NCBI GenBank assembly: GCA_017542145.1
Contig: JAFXXQ010000023.1
Span: 1-64,000 of the forward strand
Source of the DNA: Bacteroidaceae bacterium
GTDB taxonomy: Bacteria > Bacteroidota > Bacteroidia > Bacteroidales > Bacteroidaceae
Direction of reading: 5' to 3'
DNA length: 64,000 bases
Below the pieces are notes generated by a model. The model was not told the origin of the DNA and did no database searches. It saw nothing but the letters and a program-made list of their open reading frames with translations. Both the position numbers and the translations under genes were made by a program. This document shows, in pieces, positions 24,469 to 33,443 of this stretch. How positions within the stretch are numbered: the stretch's first letter is position 1; every line of letters starts with the position of its first letter.

Positions 24469-25851
24469 TCAGCGGATGGTGGTGTCCTCGTCGATGATGC
24501 CGCCTACGTGGACGGTATCACCGGGCTTGAGGCCGAGGAAGAACAGGTTGGCGGGGTCGGGCGTATGGTCCTTGTAGACACCGATGAGGCGGTTTGCTTC
24601 AGAGGCTACGCTTTCATCAACGCTCTTGGCGCGGGCCAGCTTGTCGAGTACCACGTAGTACTTGCAGGGGTTGAGCTCGGGCTTGTCGCTCCAGTTGGGA
24701 GCTGCGGCATAGATGTTGGCGAGCAGAATGTAGTAGGAGCCCTTGCGTCCGTTGAGGCCGATGGCGGTCTTGACGTAGCCCTTGGCCTTGGCGAGTTTCT
24801 TGTCGCTGTTGGCGATGACGGCAGCCTTGTAGTTATACTCGGCTTTCTTGGCGTTGTCCTCTTCGAGGCTGATGGCCTGGTCGAAGAACTCGAGGCTCTT
24901 GTTGACGTCGCCACGCTTGTAGTAGCTGTAGGCGCAACCGGCGGCCGTGCCAGCCGTAGGCTGGATGTTGTGGGCATGCTCAGAGGCTGCATAATAGACG
25001 TCGCTCTCCGTGCAGTTCAGCAGAGCCATGACGGCAACCACCTTGCGCAGGTACTCGAGGTTCTCCTTGTTCTCCTCCACCTTGGGGGCGTAGATCTTCT
25101 GGAGCTGGTCGCAGTCGGCTGCGCCGCTGTTGATGAAGTAGGCGTCGACGTTGTCCTTCGTCTTCGTCACGGCATTGATCATCTCGTTAGCCTTCTCTTC
25201 GGAGGGGTACTCCGTGTCGATGGCCTTGCCGTAGATCTGGGCGATGAGCTCAGAGGCATAGAGGTAATCCTGGATGAAATCCTCGCGGAAGCTTTCGTCA
25301 GCCTTGAAGATGCCCGAAGAGGTCTTCATGAGGTCGCCGAGCAGATAATACTCGCTGTCGATGCCGCCTGCCTCAAGGGAGTTCATGAGCATCTCGCGTG
25401 CCTGACGGGCGTCCATGCGGGGGTAGTAGGTGATATAGTCGTGCGCTTTCTGACCGATGATGCGGTACTCTTTAAGCGGGTTCTTGAGGATGAGATTAAG
25501 CTGGGGCACGTACTTGACGTACTGGTCGTAGACCGCCATAAGCTCGTCGGCGTATGCCTTGCGGGGCTCAAGTTCCTTGCTCTTCGAGATGAGGTTCTTC
25601 AGAATGACGATACCCTTTGTGTAGGTGGCAGCCTGAGCGCAGGGAGCCTCCTGAAAGACCTTCTTCCAAGGTTCGTAAGCCTCCTCGAAATTGTTGGTTT
25701 TGACGTACTCGCTGTAGATGCTGATGTTGTTGAGGCAGTTGATGCTGTCCTGTCCGTGACCGAAGCGGGAACCGTCTTCAACACCTTTCTGTGCAAATGC
25801 CATCGTGGCTGTGAGTGCCATGAGGCCGATCATCATGAATAATTTTTTCAT
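24469..25851 (-). CDS. Exported TPR-repeat protein beside LptC
   Basis: 460 residues with signal peptide MKKLFMMIGLMALTATMAFAQ. Alpha-helical repeats of TPR type are visible in the first half (YVKTNNFEEAYEPWKKVF) and again near 330-400 (YYKRGDVNKSLEFFDQAI, KAEYNYKAAVIANSDKKLAKAKGY). It belongs to a Bacteroidales family usually found next to LptC. A structural role at the cell envelope is inferred from location only. First gene of the run TPR - lptC - CNNM - methyltransferase. Confidence 0.85.
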   Translation of the reverse strand: MKKLFMMIGLMALTATMAFAQKGVEDGSRFGHGQDSINCLNNISIYSEYVKTNNFEEAYEPWKKVFQEAPCAQAATYTKGIVILKNLISKSKELEPRKAYADELMAVYDQYVKYVPQLNLILKNPLKEYRIIGQKAHDYITYYPRMDARQAREMLMNSLEAGGIDSEYYLLGDLMKTSSGIFKADESFREDFIQDYLYASELIAQIYGKAIDTEYPSEEKANEMINAVTKTKDNVDAYFINSGAADCDQLQKIYAPKVEENKENLEYLRKVVAVMALLNCTESDVYYAASEHAHNIQPTAGTAAGCAYSYYKRGDVNKSLEFFDQAISLEEDNAKKAEYNYKAAVIANSDKKLAKAKGYVKTAIGLNGRKGSYYILLANIYAAAPNWSDKPELNPCKYYVVLDKLARAKSVDESVASEANRLIGVYKDHTPDPANLFFLGLKPGDTVHVGGIIDEDTTIR

Positions 25852-25943
25852 ATCCGTATAGGTTTTTAGTTGAGTTAATATTCGTTATGCTCGCTTGTTT
25901 TTTTGGTTTTTTGACTTGCTGTATGGGGAAATGGTTTAAAGAA

Positions 25944-25979
25944 GAATCGTAAATAGAAGATTGTCAAATCGTAAATTTA
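25944..25979 (-). repeat. Short TTTACGATT-type repeat
   Basis: On the minus strand TTTACGATTTGACAATC, TTCTATTTACGATTC. It closely resembles the repeats at 19160-19327. The stop codon of the OMP gene (25977) lies inside its end. Confidence 0.6.
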
Positions 25980-27275
25980 GTTGACTTTCCACTTGGTGAA
26001 CCAGTTCTCAATGAACGAGACGCTAAGGTTGAGGCGCAGGCAGTTTTCGGCTATCATGCCCGGCAGGGCGGGCTGGAGGCGGACGTACTGTCCCGAGATA
26101 TTGATTGTCGAACGCTGATTCCAACGGTTGATGACGGGGATGGCGAGACCTATCGAGGCGCCATACTCCGTAGGCCCTGCTGCGCCGTTCACATTATAAT
26201 AAGGAGTTGCGTAATGGACACCTGCGCGATAGTGCATGCAGCGGAGCAGGTTGTGGCGGTTGTAGGTGGGGATGTATTGCATGCCCAGCGCATAACGCCA
26301 CCCGTCAATGCCTTGCTCGCCAAAGAATTCCGAACCCGAGAAACGGGTAAGCCGCGCATCGACAGCCAGCGTCAGGTGGTCGCCGTGCTTCCACGAGAAT
26401 CCGGCGCCGAAGGTTTCAGGAAGCGACAGAGGATTGTAGTTGAGCGTGTCGGCACTCGTGGCCACATTACTGGTGACGACGTAATCGACAACGTAAGGCT
26501 GTCCCTTCATGGTGAGGGCGGGGCTATAGGTGGCGCCGAGGACGAAGCGGTTCTGCTTCGTGCCCATGGAGAGCTGTACGCCTGCATTCCAGCTGAATGA
26601 ACTCACGTCGGCCGAATAGATCTTCGTTCGCGAGCTGATGGAACTATTTGTGCTGCCCGATGCTGAACCGCCTGCTGATTCGCTGTAGCTATTGGCAACC
26701 TTGTGCTGCAAATATCCGTAGGTGTAGATGCCGTTAGCGCCGATGGAGATCCAGCTGAAGGGCTCCCACCCCAGTCCGACGAAGGCCTGATGCAGACCTC
26801 CCTCACCTGTGTAGCTGGTAGAGGTGGTGACGATGCCGTCATCGTCCTGACGGACGACGGCCGAGTTGCTGTATGAGTAGCCCACATTACTGAAAGGCAG
26901 ATAGGCCAGCGTCATTCCCAACCCGGGGAAGAGGCGCCATTGAGCAGCTAAGTAGTCGAACGTTGTATTACGGGCATTCCGTCTGACGGAACCTTCGACG
27001 AAATTGGTATTCTGAAGACTCATGCCCATGTCGAAAATGAAGGTAAGCGTGTCGACTGTGCTGTACGATGCAGGGTTCATCATGTTAATCTGGTTGTAGT
27101 TCCTGAGCCCCGTGCCTGTGCCGCCCATAGCCTTGTGGATGCCCATCTCGGGCAAGGCCAGTTGTCCGAAACCGAAGCGGGTGTAGGGCGAGTTCATACC
27201 GTTCTCAGCCCACGCAGCAGAACCTCCTACCAGCGTCAGCAGATAAATTATCACGATGTATAGCTTTTTCGTCAT
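25977..27275 (-). CDS. Outer-membrane beta-barrel protein, FadL/OmpP1-like
   Basis: The start 27275 (MTKKLYIVIIYLLTLVGGSAAWA) gives a standard signal peptide and lies downstream of the promoter at 27301; an in-frame ATG at 27284 is also possible. 432 residues. NGMNSPYTRFGFGQLALPEMG and GGTGTGLRN...NPASYSTVDT are the N-terminal signature of Bacteroidota FadL-type barrels. The rest alternates as beta strands and ends in aromatic KWKVN. Transported molecule unknown. Divergent from the TonB-type gene at 27517. Confidence 0.82.
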   Translation of the reverse strand: MTKKLYIVIIYLLTLVGGSAAWAENGMNSPYTRFGFGQLALPEMGIHKAMGGTGTGLRNYNQINMMNPASYSTVDTLTFIFDMGMSLQNTNFVEGSVRRNARNTTFDYLAAQWRLFPGLGMTLAYLPFSNVGYSYSNSAVVRQDDDGIVTTSTSYTGEGGLHQAFVGLGWEPFSWISIGANGIYTYGYLQHKVANSYSESAGGSASGSTNSSISSRTKIYSADVSSFSWNAGVQLSMGTKQNRFVLGATYSPALTMKGQPYVVDYVVTSNVATSADTLNYNPLSLPETFGAGFSWKHGDHLTLAVDARLTRFSGSEFFGEQGIDGWRYALGMQYIPTYNRHNLLRCMHYRAGVHYATPYYNVNGAAGPTEYGASIGLAIPVINRWNQRSTINISGQYVRLQPALPGMIAENCLRLNLSVSFIENWFTKWKVN

Positions 27276-27300
27276 TGCCCGCATTTTCGCAAATCGCGTG

Positions 27301-27330
27301 CAAAGATAGTGCAAGCCGAGTGAAGAACAA
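27301..27330 (-). promoter_or_regulatory. Promoter of the FadL-like gene
   Basis: TTG (27328-27330), a 19-nt spacer containing CACTCGGCTTGCAC, and TATCTTTG (27301-27308). The ~110 nt around it resemble the promoter region at 35981-36090. Confidence 0.7.
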
Positions 27331-27516
27331 AATAAATAAACATTTTTTATTTTTTCTTCCGAGGCGTAGCCTATCCCAAAGCTCCAAAGGAGACGAAAAA
27401 TAAATAAGGATAGTTGAATGGAGAGAAAATGCAATTCTATTTGATTTTTTTGATAACTGCAACTTTTTGTGCCTCTGCGACGTCTAATGGTTGAAAAACA
27501 AAAAAAGACCTTTTTA

Positions 27517-29892
27517 ATGAATAAGATGTATTTCAGACTGGCAACCTTGATGGTTGCGATGACCATGACAATGATGTCGTTTGCCAAAACGCCTGATTTG
27601 GGCGGACGAGTAGTTGATGAGAATGGTAATCCGATGCCGTTTGTGAACGTGGTATTGCTATCGTTGCCCGACTCAGCTTTCGTGCAGGGTGCGATAACGG
27701 ACGAAAAGGGTGATTTCCGGATTGCAACAGCGTTGAACAGCGGACTACTGAAAATCTCGAGTATCGGTTATGAAACCTTGTATATTAAGCCCTCTGACGG
27801 GCTCACTATTCAGATGAAGGAGGATGCGCAGATACTTAGCGAAGTGGTGGTCGCAGGCCATCTGCCCAGAACGAAGCTCACGGGTGAGGGCTTGCAGATG
27901 AATGTTGAAGGCTCGGTACTTGCCAATGTGGGCTCGGCGGAGGACGTGTTGGCTAAGACGCCTGGTATCATCAAGAATTCCAATGGTCTCGAGGTCATCG
28001 GCAAAGGCTCGCCACTCGTCTATATCAACGGCCGGCGTGTAACCGACATGAGCGAGCTTGAACGCCTGCAGAGCAACGAGATTCAGAGTGTCGAAGTTAT
28101 CACCAACCCGGGAGCCCAGTACGATGCAACCGTACGGAGCGTCGTTCGCATCCGTACGGTCCGCCGTCAGGGCGACGGCTTCGGATTCAGCCTCGATGCC
28201 TCTGACTCCCAGTCGCCCCGCTGGGCATGGCACAACGACCCCTTTGGCGCCATTAACGTCAATTACCGTATTGGCGGACTGGATTTCTTTGGCGGCATCA
28301 ACTATAATAAGTTTTCCTTCCGGCAGGAAAGTGACATCGAGAAAGTGTCGTACGGCGACGGTTTCGTGTTCGAAGACCATGGAACCTTGACGGGCGATAA
28401 TCAGAGCCGTTCCCTCTATGGTAACGTCGGCGTGAACTGGCAAATAGCCAACAACCACTTCATGGGTGGCAAGATAGAGTGGGGACGTCAACTGAAATTC
28501 CATGGCGAGACACTCGTCTCGGACGATGTTTATAAGAATGGCACGTTGACGGACAAACTGACGACAACCTCCATCGACCAGTTGGGCGACCGCGCACCTT
28601 ATAACCTGGGTGGAAACCTTTATTACAACGGTATCTTGGGCGGGAAGCTCGGTATAGACGTCAACCTGGACTACTACGGAACTGACGATAGCAGAACCTC
28701 ACAGTCTGAGGAGGCCAGTTCGATGACTCACCCTGCCTCTATTGGCAGCGACAGCTACAACAGCTCCAGGCTCTATGCTGCCAAAGCCGTCCTTTCCTAT
28801 CCTTTCTGGTTGGGCCAGCTGCAGGCAGGTACCGAGGAAACCTTTACGCGCCGGACGGACGTATACCACATCAATGGTATTGACATCCCCGCCTCGGATG
28901 CTCTGGTGAAGGAGGACAATATCGCGGGTTTTGCCACTTATGGCTTTGCCCTCCCGAAGGTAGGCCAATTCAGCACAGGTGCCCGCTACGAGTATGTCCG
29001 CTATGCCTATGCCGATGCCTTGAATCCCGCCAATGACCTTTCGCGCGACTACGGCAATTGGTTCCCGACACTATCCTATGCTGGCGTGGCAGGCCCTGTA
29101 CAGCTGATGCTTAACTATAGCGCAAAGACGCGTCGTCCCAACTACGCCAATCTCTCAAGTGCTGTCCGTTACAACAGCCGCTACATTTGGCAGAGTGGCA
29201 ACGCCCAGCTCCAGCCCGAGCTCTCCCACAACATTAGTGCCACGGCTATCTGGAAGTTTGTTACCTTCATGGTCAACTATGTCCGTACCGATGATGCCAT
29301 TATGACGTGGTCGGCCCCCTATGGTACCGAAGGCGTGGTACTCGTCAAGCCCCGTAACATTGAAACTTCGTTCCGTCAGATGGCAGCCTACGTGAATCTG
29401 ACGCCTTCCATCGGTCCGTGGAGGATGAACTATACCTTGGGCGTGCAGCCGCAATGGCTCACCATCCCCGTGTCAGACCCGCGTGAGCCGACGGGAACCC
29501 GTAATACTACATTCAACGACAAGCCCATGTACTTCGCTCAGCTGCAAAACACGCTTACCGTCGCAGGCGGCTGGCAGTTTGAATTGGGCGGCTTAGTTCA
29601 ATCCAAGGGTTATTCGGGGAATCTGCTGACGACGAACGTCTATTGTAATGTCGATGCCGCCGTGCAGAAGACCTTCCTTAAGGATGGAGCGCTCGTCCTG
29701 CGTCTCGAAGGTACCGACCTGCTTGGCATGGCAAATATGAACGTCGTTACTGACTTTGGCAGCCATACCATGCGCCAGACCAATCTCATGGACTTGCAAC
29801 GCGTCAAATTCAGCGTCCGCTACAGCTTCAATACCACCCAAAGCAAATACCGCGGTACAGGTGCCGGCACCGACGAAAAGGCACGAATGTAA
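27517..29892 (+). CDS. TonB-dependent-receptor-like outer-membrane protein with CarboxypepD-like N-terminal domain
   Basis: The start 27517 gives signal peptide MNKMYFRLATLMVAMTMTMMSFA; earlier codons are not signal-like. 791 residues. Residues ~27-105 form a carboxypeptidase-regulatory-like domain (LGGRVVDENGNPMPFVNVVLL). A plug domain follows (AEDVLAKTPGIIKNSNGLEVIGKGSPLVYINGR; QSVEVITNPGAQYDA), then the OMP_b-brl_3 type barrel. No SusD partner is encoded nearby, so it is unlikely to be a SusC glycan importer; iron complexes or peptides are possible. The promoter is not clear-cut; CAACTTTTTG at ~27458 may serve. Confidence 0.9.
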   Translation: MNKMYFRLATLMVAMTMTMMSFAKTPDLGGRVVDENGNPMPFVNVVLLSLPDSAFVQGAITDEKGDFRIATALNSGLLKISSIGYETLYIKPSDGLTIQMKEDAQILSEVVVAGHLPRTKLTGEGLQMNVEGSVLANVGSAEDVLAKTPGIIKNSNGLEVIGKGSPLVYINGRRVTDMSELERLQSNEIQSVEVITNPGAQYDATVRSVVRIRTVRRQGDGFGFSLDASDSQSPRWAWHNDPFGAINVNYRIGGLDFFGGINYNKFSFRQESDIEKVSYGDGFVFEDHGTLTGDNQSRSLYGNVGVNWQIANNHFMGGKIEWGRQLKFHGETLVSDDVYKNGTLTDKLTTTSIDQLGDRAPYNLGGNLYYNGILGGKLGIDVNLDYYGTDDSRTSQSEEASSMTHPASIGSDSYNSSRLYAAKAVLSYPFWLGQLQAGTEETFTRRTDVYHINGIDIPASDALVKEDNIAGFATYGFALPKVGQFSTGARYEYVRYAYADALNPANDLSRDYGNWFPTLSYAGVAGPVQLMLNYSAKTRRPNYANLSSAVRYNSRYIWQSGNAQLQPELSHNISATAIWKFVTFMVNYVRTDDAIMTWSAPYGTEGVVLVKPRNIETSFRQMAAYVNLTPSIGPWRMNYTLGVQPQWLTIPVSDPREPTGTRNTTFNDKPMYFAQLQNTLTVAGGWQFELGGLVQSKGYSGNLLTTNVYCNVDAAVQKTFLKDGALVLRLEGTDLLGMANMNVVTDFGSHTMRQTNLMDLQRVKFSVRYSFNTTQSKYRGTGAGTDEKARM

Positions 29893-29918
29893 GACATCTC
29901 GGATAATTGTAAATAAAT

Positions 29919-29949
29919 TTGCATTTTCTCTCGGCTCACCCTATCTTTG
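29919..29949 (+). promoter_or_regulatory. Promoter of the GNAT gene
   Basis: TTG (29919-29921), 20-nt spacer, TATCTTTG (29942-29949). The spacer CTCTCGGCTCACCC matches that of the promoter at 36110-36140 almost base for base. The ATG is 25 nt downstream. Confidence 0.8.
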
Positions 29950-29973
29950 TCAAACGGAATATAGAAAACAAAT

Positions 29974-30615
29974 ATGAACATCCGATTAGAACAACCCAAG
30001 GATTATCGCGAGGTGGAGAACCTCACGCGCGAGGCGTTCTGGAACGTCTATCGTCCGGGATGCACAGAGCACTATGTGCTTCATCAATACAGGACCAATC
30101 CCGATTTCATACCCGAACTTGACTTCGTCATGGAGGAAGAGCAAGGGTGCATCATAGGCCACATCATGTTCTCGCGTGCTGAGCTGGTGCTCGACGACGG
30201 CAACAAGATACCCTCGTGGACTTTTGGCCCCATCAGCATCCATCCCGACTACAAGCGCAAGGGCTATGGTCTGCAACTGCTGAACTATGCGTTAGAGAAG
30301 GCCCGCGAACTGGGCATCGGCTTCCTCTGCATGGAGGGCAACATCGACTTCTATCGTCATGCAGGCTTCGGCCTCGCCAGCCGTCTGGGCATCCACTACC
30401 ACGCCGAGCCGCGCGATGCCGATGTACCCTACTTCCTGGCCCAGGAACTTGTCCCCGGATGGTTGAAGAGACAAGGAATCATCAACGCCACCTACACTCC
30501 CCCATGGGGATATTTTGTGGCCGACAACAACCCTGAAGCCTTCGAAGCCTACGAGGCGACGTTCCCCCCGAAGGAGAAGCTCCGCCTCCCCGGTCAACTG
30601 GACTATGAAGAATAA
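29974..30615 (+). CDS. GNAT-family N-acetyltransferase
   Basis: 213 residues. Motif A of the GNAT fold is visible as FGPISIHPDYKRKGYGLQLL (~85-104), where RKGYG binds the acetyl-CoA pyrophosphate. DFYRHAGFG (~126-134) is motif B. The C-terminal ~50 residues are an extension (FEAYEATFPPKEKLRLPGQL). This group of YhbS-like acetyltransferases has unknown substrates. Followed after 37 nt by the CDP-alcohol phosphatidyltransferase gene, possibly on the same transcript. Confidence 0.88.
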   Translation: MNIRLEQPKDYREVENLTREAFWNVYRPGCTEHYVLHQYRTNPDFIPELDFVMEEEQGCIIGHIMFSRAELVLDDGNKIPSWTFGPISIHPDYKRKGYGLQLLNYALEKARELGIGFLCMEGNIDFYRHAGFGLASRLGIHYHAEPRDADVPYFLAQELVPGWLKRQGIINATYTPPWGYFVADNNPEAFEAYEATFPPKEKLRLPGQLDYEE

Positions 30616-30652
30616 GCAATTGTTATAGACTGGACGGACATCTGCTAAATGA

Positions 30653-31213
30653 GTGAAACGTCTTCCAAACATCATAACTGTACTTAGGATAGTAGGCTCT
30701 TTCTGCCTGCTTTTGGTTTCGCCTCCAGCCGTCACGGCTTGGCCATCTACAGTTGATACTGGATGGTTCTCGCTGCTCCATCCGCTCAGCGACGTGACGG
30801 GAATGGCGTTTTGGCTGGTTTATGGTTTTTGTGGCATAAGCGACATAGCTGACGGATGGTTGGCACGGAAGCTGGGTTGCGCCACTAAAACAGGTGCTTT
30901 GCTGGACAGTCTGGCTGATATCTGTTTTGTGGTTTGTTGTGCCCTGCGTCTGCTCCCTATACTCGAGTTTCCCATTTGGTTGTTGATTTGGGCAGGTGTA
31001 ATCGTTGTAATTAAAATCATCAACCAAGTGTCGGCCCTAGTGATGTGCGGACGTTGCTGCTTCCTTCACACTTTGGCAAACAAGGTGACGGGGTTTCTGC
31101 TGTTTCTCGCTGTCCCTGTGACATTCTGGTCGATTACTCCCATCTTTTTAGTGGCTGCTGTTGCCACGTTTGCTGCCATTCAGGAGGGCCATTTAATCAG
31201 GACAAAGTGTTAA
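30653..31213 (+). CDS. CDP-alcohol phosphatidyltransferase family protein
   Basis: Starts at GTG (MKRLPNIITVLR, the usual family N-terminus). 186 residues with about six helices. The catalytic signature DG(x2)AR(x8)G(x3)D(x3)D is complete: DGWLARKLGCATKTGALLD and SLAD. Such enzymes join a CDP-activated lipid or alcohol with a second alcohol in the membrane; PgsA-like or related phospholipid synthesis is the likely role. The loop at residues ~26-45 is unusually long and its DNA resembles a dispersed hairpin element (30730-30787). Confidence 0.88.
   Translation: MKRLPNIITVLRIVGSFCLLLVSPPAVTAWPSTVDTGWFSLLHPLSDVTGMAFWLVYGFCGISDIADGWLARKLGCATKTGALLDSLADICFVVCCALRLLPILEFPIWLLIWAGVIVVIKIINQVSALVMCGRCCFLHTLANKVTGFLLFLAVPVTFWSITPIFLVAAVATFAAIQEGHLIRTKC
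30730..30787 (-). repeat. Possible degenerate hairpin element inside the CDP-alcohol transferase gene
   Basis: CGTCACGGCTTGGCCATCTA and GGTTCTCGCTGCTCCATCCG match, in order and spacing, the copy inside the gene at 61152-61215 (CGTCACGACTCGGCCATCTA...GGCTCTCGCTGCTTCGTCCG), with a 3-nt length difference. The intervening part is diverged, so this is only a candidate. Confidence 0.45.
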
Positions 31214-31238
31214 AAGAGTGTTAAATCCGGAGTTTCTC

Positions 31239-31269
31239 TTGACTCGTCCCTTAGGGGAGGATGTAACTT
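31239..31269 (+). promoter_or_regulatory. MerR-type operator-promoter with 19-bp spacer
   Basis: TTGACT (31239-31244) and TAACTT (31264-31269) are separated by exactly 19 bp. The spacer carries the dyad CGTCCCTTAGGGGAGG. An overlong 19-bp spacer over a CCCTTAGGG-type dyad is the hallmark of MerR/BmrR operators. It lies 31 nt before the MerR-type gene, so autoregulation is likely. The elements are sigma70-like and differ from the TAnnTTTG promoters elsewhere in the window. Confidence 0.75.
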
Positions 31270-31300
31270 CGCATTCGCTTAGCAAAAATGTCGCGCGATT

Positions 31301-32125
31301 ATGAGTTGTAAAACGAAGTTACGAATCGGAGAGTTTTCACAGCTGATGCAAGTGACGGTGAAGACCTTGCGTCACTACGAGCAGAAAGGCCTACTCCTGC
31401 CTGACGAGGTGGACGAGTGGACGGGATACCGCTACTACGGTATAGGTCAGATGCAGACGCTTCAAGCCATCCGCGACCTGCAAAGGCTCGGATTCTCGCT
31501 GGATGAGATCAAGGACCTGTTCGACGAAGGCTCGCACACGCCCAGCATCCGGCAGATAGATGAGAAAATCAGGGAGACGGAGGCCCAGCTCGGGCAACTG
31601 ATTGCCCGCCGAGACCAACTGCACGGGCTAAGAGACTCTCGCAAACACATCACATCAATGGAAAAATTCAGCATTCAATCTTTGCCCGCAATTATCGTGG
31701 CAAGTCATCGGGAAATCATCCCCAATTATGCCGCTCTCGGCCCACTCTGCGTCGAGACGATCGGCCCTGAGATGCAGCGTCTTGGCTGCAAGTGCCCTCC
31801 GCCGGGCTATTGCTTCACAATGGAACACGCCAAGGAATACACGCCGACGAACATCGACATCGAGTATTGTGAGCAGGTGGAGGAGATGGGCAAGGATAGC
31901 GCCATCATCCAGTTCAAACGCCTGCCTGCCGTGCCCAAAGCTCTATGTATGAAGCACGTCGGCCCTTACGAACGTTTTTATGAATCGTATGTCGAGGCCT
32001 TCCGTTATATCGAGGAACAAGGCTATAAAATTGTCGGGCAACATCGCACATGCTACGTTGACGGCGTCTGGAATCAGGAAGACCCAGAAAAATGGTTGTC
32101 AATCATCCAGATACCGATTGAATAA
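31301..32125 (+). CDS. MerR-family regulator with GyrI-like effector-binding domain (BmrR type)
   Basis: 274 residues. N-terminal MerR helix-turn-helix (LRIGEFSQLMQVTVKTLRHY, then GYRYYGIGQMQTLQAI), a coiled-coil linker (~80-115, IDEKIRETEAQLGQLIARRDQL), and a C-terminal AraC_E_bind/GyrI-like domain (~125-274; CMKHVGPYERFYESYVEAFRYIEEQGYKIVG and a final DPEKWLSIIQIPI). This is the domain order of BmrR-like multidrug sensors. No transporter gene is adjacent, so the regulated gene is either itself or elsewhere. Confidence 0.92.
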   Translation: MSCKTKLRIGEFSQLMQVTVKTLRHYEQKGLLLPDEVDEWTGYRYYGIGQMQTLQAIRDLQRLGFSLDEIKDLFDEGSHTPSIRQIDEKIRETEAQLGQLIARRDQLHGLRDSRKHITSMEKFSIQSLPAIIVASHREIIPNYAALGPLCVETIGPEMQRLGCKCPPPGYCFTMEHAKEYTPTNIDIEYCEQVEEMGKDSAIIQFKRLPAVPKALCMKHVGPYERFYESYVEAFRYIEEQGYKIVGQHRTCYVDGVWNQEDPEKWLSIIQIPIE

Positions 32126-32134
32126 CCCAGGTAG

Positions 32135-32168
32135 AATGTCTGCCTCATACCATTATGGGGCAGACATT
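32135..32168 (+). terminator. Terminator after the MerR-type gene
   Basis: A 14-nt arm (AATGTCTGCCTCAT) pairs with ATGGGGCAGACATT with one mismatch and a 6-nt loop. The T-rich tail GTGTATTCTTT follows. Confidence 0.7.
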
Positions 32169-32202
32169 GTGTATTCTTTGGGGCTTTTAGGAGTATTCCC
32201 GC

Positions 32203-32272
32203 TCGGAACGGACGGAGCAGCGAGCGTAAAGCAAACTTGTTTGCTCTGCCGAGTCGCAACGGACGAAGTCAA
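32203..32272 (+). repeat. Hairpin element copy D
   Basis: GCTCGGAACGGACGGAGCAG, hairpin GCAAAC/GTTTGC, GCCGAGTCGCAACGGACG. Preceded by GGGGCTTTTAGG and followed by a TTG-N20-TACCTTTG promoter, the same arrangement as copy E at 54705-54829. Confidence 0.8.
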
Positions 32273-32293
32273 CGACAAAAACCCAAATCAAAT

Positions 32294-32324
32294 TTGGTTT
32301 TTCTTTCGTTTACTCGTACCTTTG
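32294..32324 (+). promoter_or_regulatory. Promoter of the DUF3667 gene
   Basis: TTG (32294-32296), 20-nt spacer, TACCTTTG (32317-32324), 30 nt before the start codon. Confidence 0.75.
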
Positions 32325-32354
32325 CATTTGTTTTCGGATCTACTCTCAAAATAG

Positions 32355-33326
32355 ATGATGAAAGTCCTCAGATATCTTGTTAGTGGAAGGAAGCGCAAGG
32401 TCCTGTTGCGCGCCTTCCATATCTGGCAACTCAGGCCAGCGAAGATAACACCTCTTTCGGAAGCCGTTAACACATGTGCATCCTGCGGCACAGAGTTCCA
32501 GGGGAATTACTGTCCTCGTTGTGGACAGTCGGCAAGTGTGAGACGCTTTTCCCTCAGGAAAACAATCCTGCTTTTCTTGGATGAATGGGGATTGGGCAAC
32601 CGGAATCTGCTGTTCCGCTGTTTGCGTGACCTGATGCTCCGACCAGGCTATATGATTCGGGACTATTTGTCTGGTATGCAGTCAGCTTATTTCTCACCTT
32701 TCAAGCTGTTCTTCCTGCTGACGGCTTTTTCGCTTATTGTGGAACAGGGGTTAAAACTTGACATAGATGCGCCGAAGAATCAGCCTGAGGAAACAAATAC
32801 GGAGATGGCAGAAATGCCGGAAGAGGTTGAAGGGATAGAAAAGGCAGAAGTGCTTGAAAAAGATGAGGATGAAGGTGCTTCGCAACTAACAGTCAATGGA
32901 AAAGACGTGTTTAAGGACGCTCCGTCTGTTCTCAGGGCAACGGAGAAGTTCGTCCGTTTGTTGAAGGCTCTTATGGACAAGAACCCTGCTCTTTTCGCTC
33001 TTCTGGTGTTGGTGCTGTTCTCATCGCCCATGTTCCTTTTCTTCCGCTCTTCGCCCAACATCCCTAATCTCAGGTTCTCGGAGTTTATCCTGGCACTTGT
33101 CTATACTGCCGATGTGTTCAGTATCTATTCGTTAATTGGGGATTTGCTGAATCTCGATTTCTTCAACATCATCGCTCTTCTGATGATATTCGTTGCCCTC
33201 AAGCAGTTGTTTGGGTTTAAGAAACGCCGCCTGCTTTGGTATATGATTCTGACAAGCGTGATATCGAGTGCCTTGCTGATACTGTTGATAGCGGCAGGAG
33301 TCTTGGTCGTCTATTGGCTCTCGTAG
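32355..33326 (+). CDS. DUF3667 membrane protein with zinc ribbon
   Basis: 323 residues. CASCGTEFQGNYCPRCGQ (~41-58) is a four-Cys zinc ribbon, the signature of DUF3667 together with the following FLDEWGLGNRNLLFRCLRDLMLRPG and YFSPFKLFFLLTAFSL. An acidic, probably disordered stretch (~140-180) separates the first membrane helix from three C-terminal helices. Function unknown; conserved in Bacteroidota. Confidence 0.85.
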   Translation: MMKVLRYLVSGRKRKVLLRAFHIWQLRPAKITPLSEAVNTCASCGTEFQGNYCPRCGQSASVRRFSLRKTILLFLDEWGLGNRNLLFRCLRDLMLRPGYMIRDYLSGMQSAYFSPFKLFFLLTAFSLIVEQGLKLDIDAPKNQPEETNTEMAEMPEEVEGIEKAEVLEKDEDEGASQLTVNGKDVFKDAPSVLRATEKFVRLLKALMDKNPALFALLVLVLFSSPMFLFFRSSPNIPNLRFSEFILALVYTADVFSIYSLIGDLLNLDFFNIIALLMIFVALKQLFGFKKRRLLWYMILTSVISSALLILLIAAGVLVVYWLS

Positions 33327-33329
33327 TAA

Positions 33330-33392
33330 TCATTCGCCTATTCTACGAATTTATTCGCTTATTCTACGAAATTATTCGCCTGCGTTGAGAAG
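33330..33392 (+). repeat. 21-bp-period tandem array, copy 2
   Basis: TCATTCGCCTATTCTACGAA starts at 33330, TTATTCGCTTATTCTACGAA at 33351 and TTATTCGCCTGCGTTGAGAA at 33372, giving an exact 21-nt period. It starts 3 nt after the DUF3667 stop codon. Confidence 0.85.
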
Positions 33393-33443
33393 TCTTTCTT
33401 TTGGGGCATTTAAGTACTCATGCTCGGAAAAACTCAAAATAAT

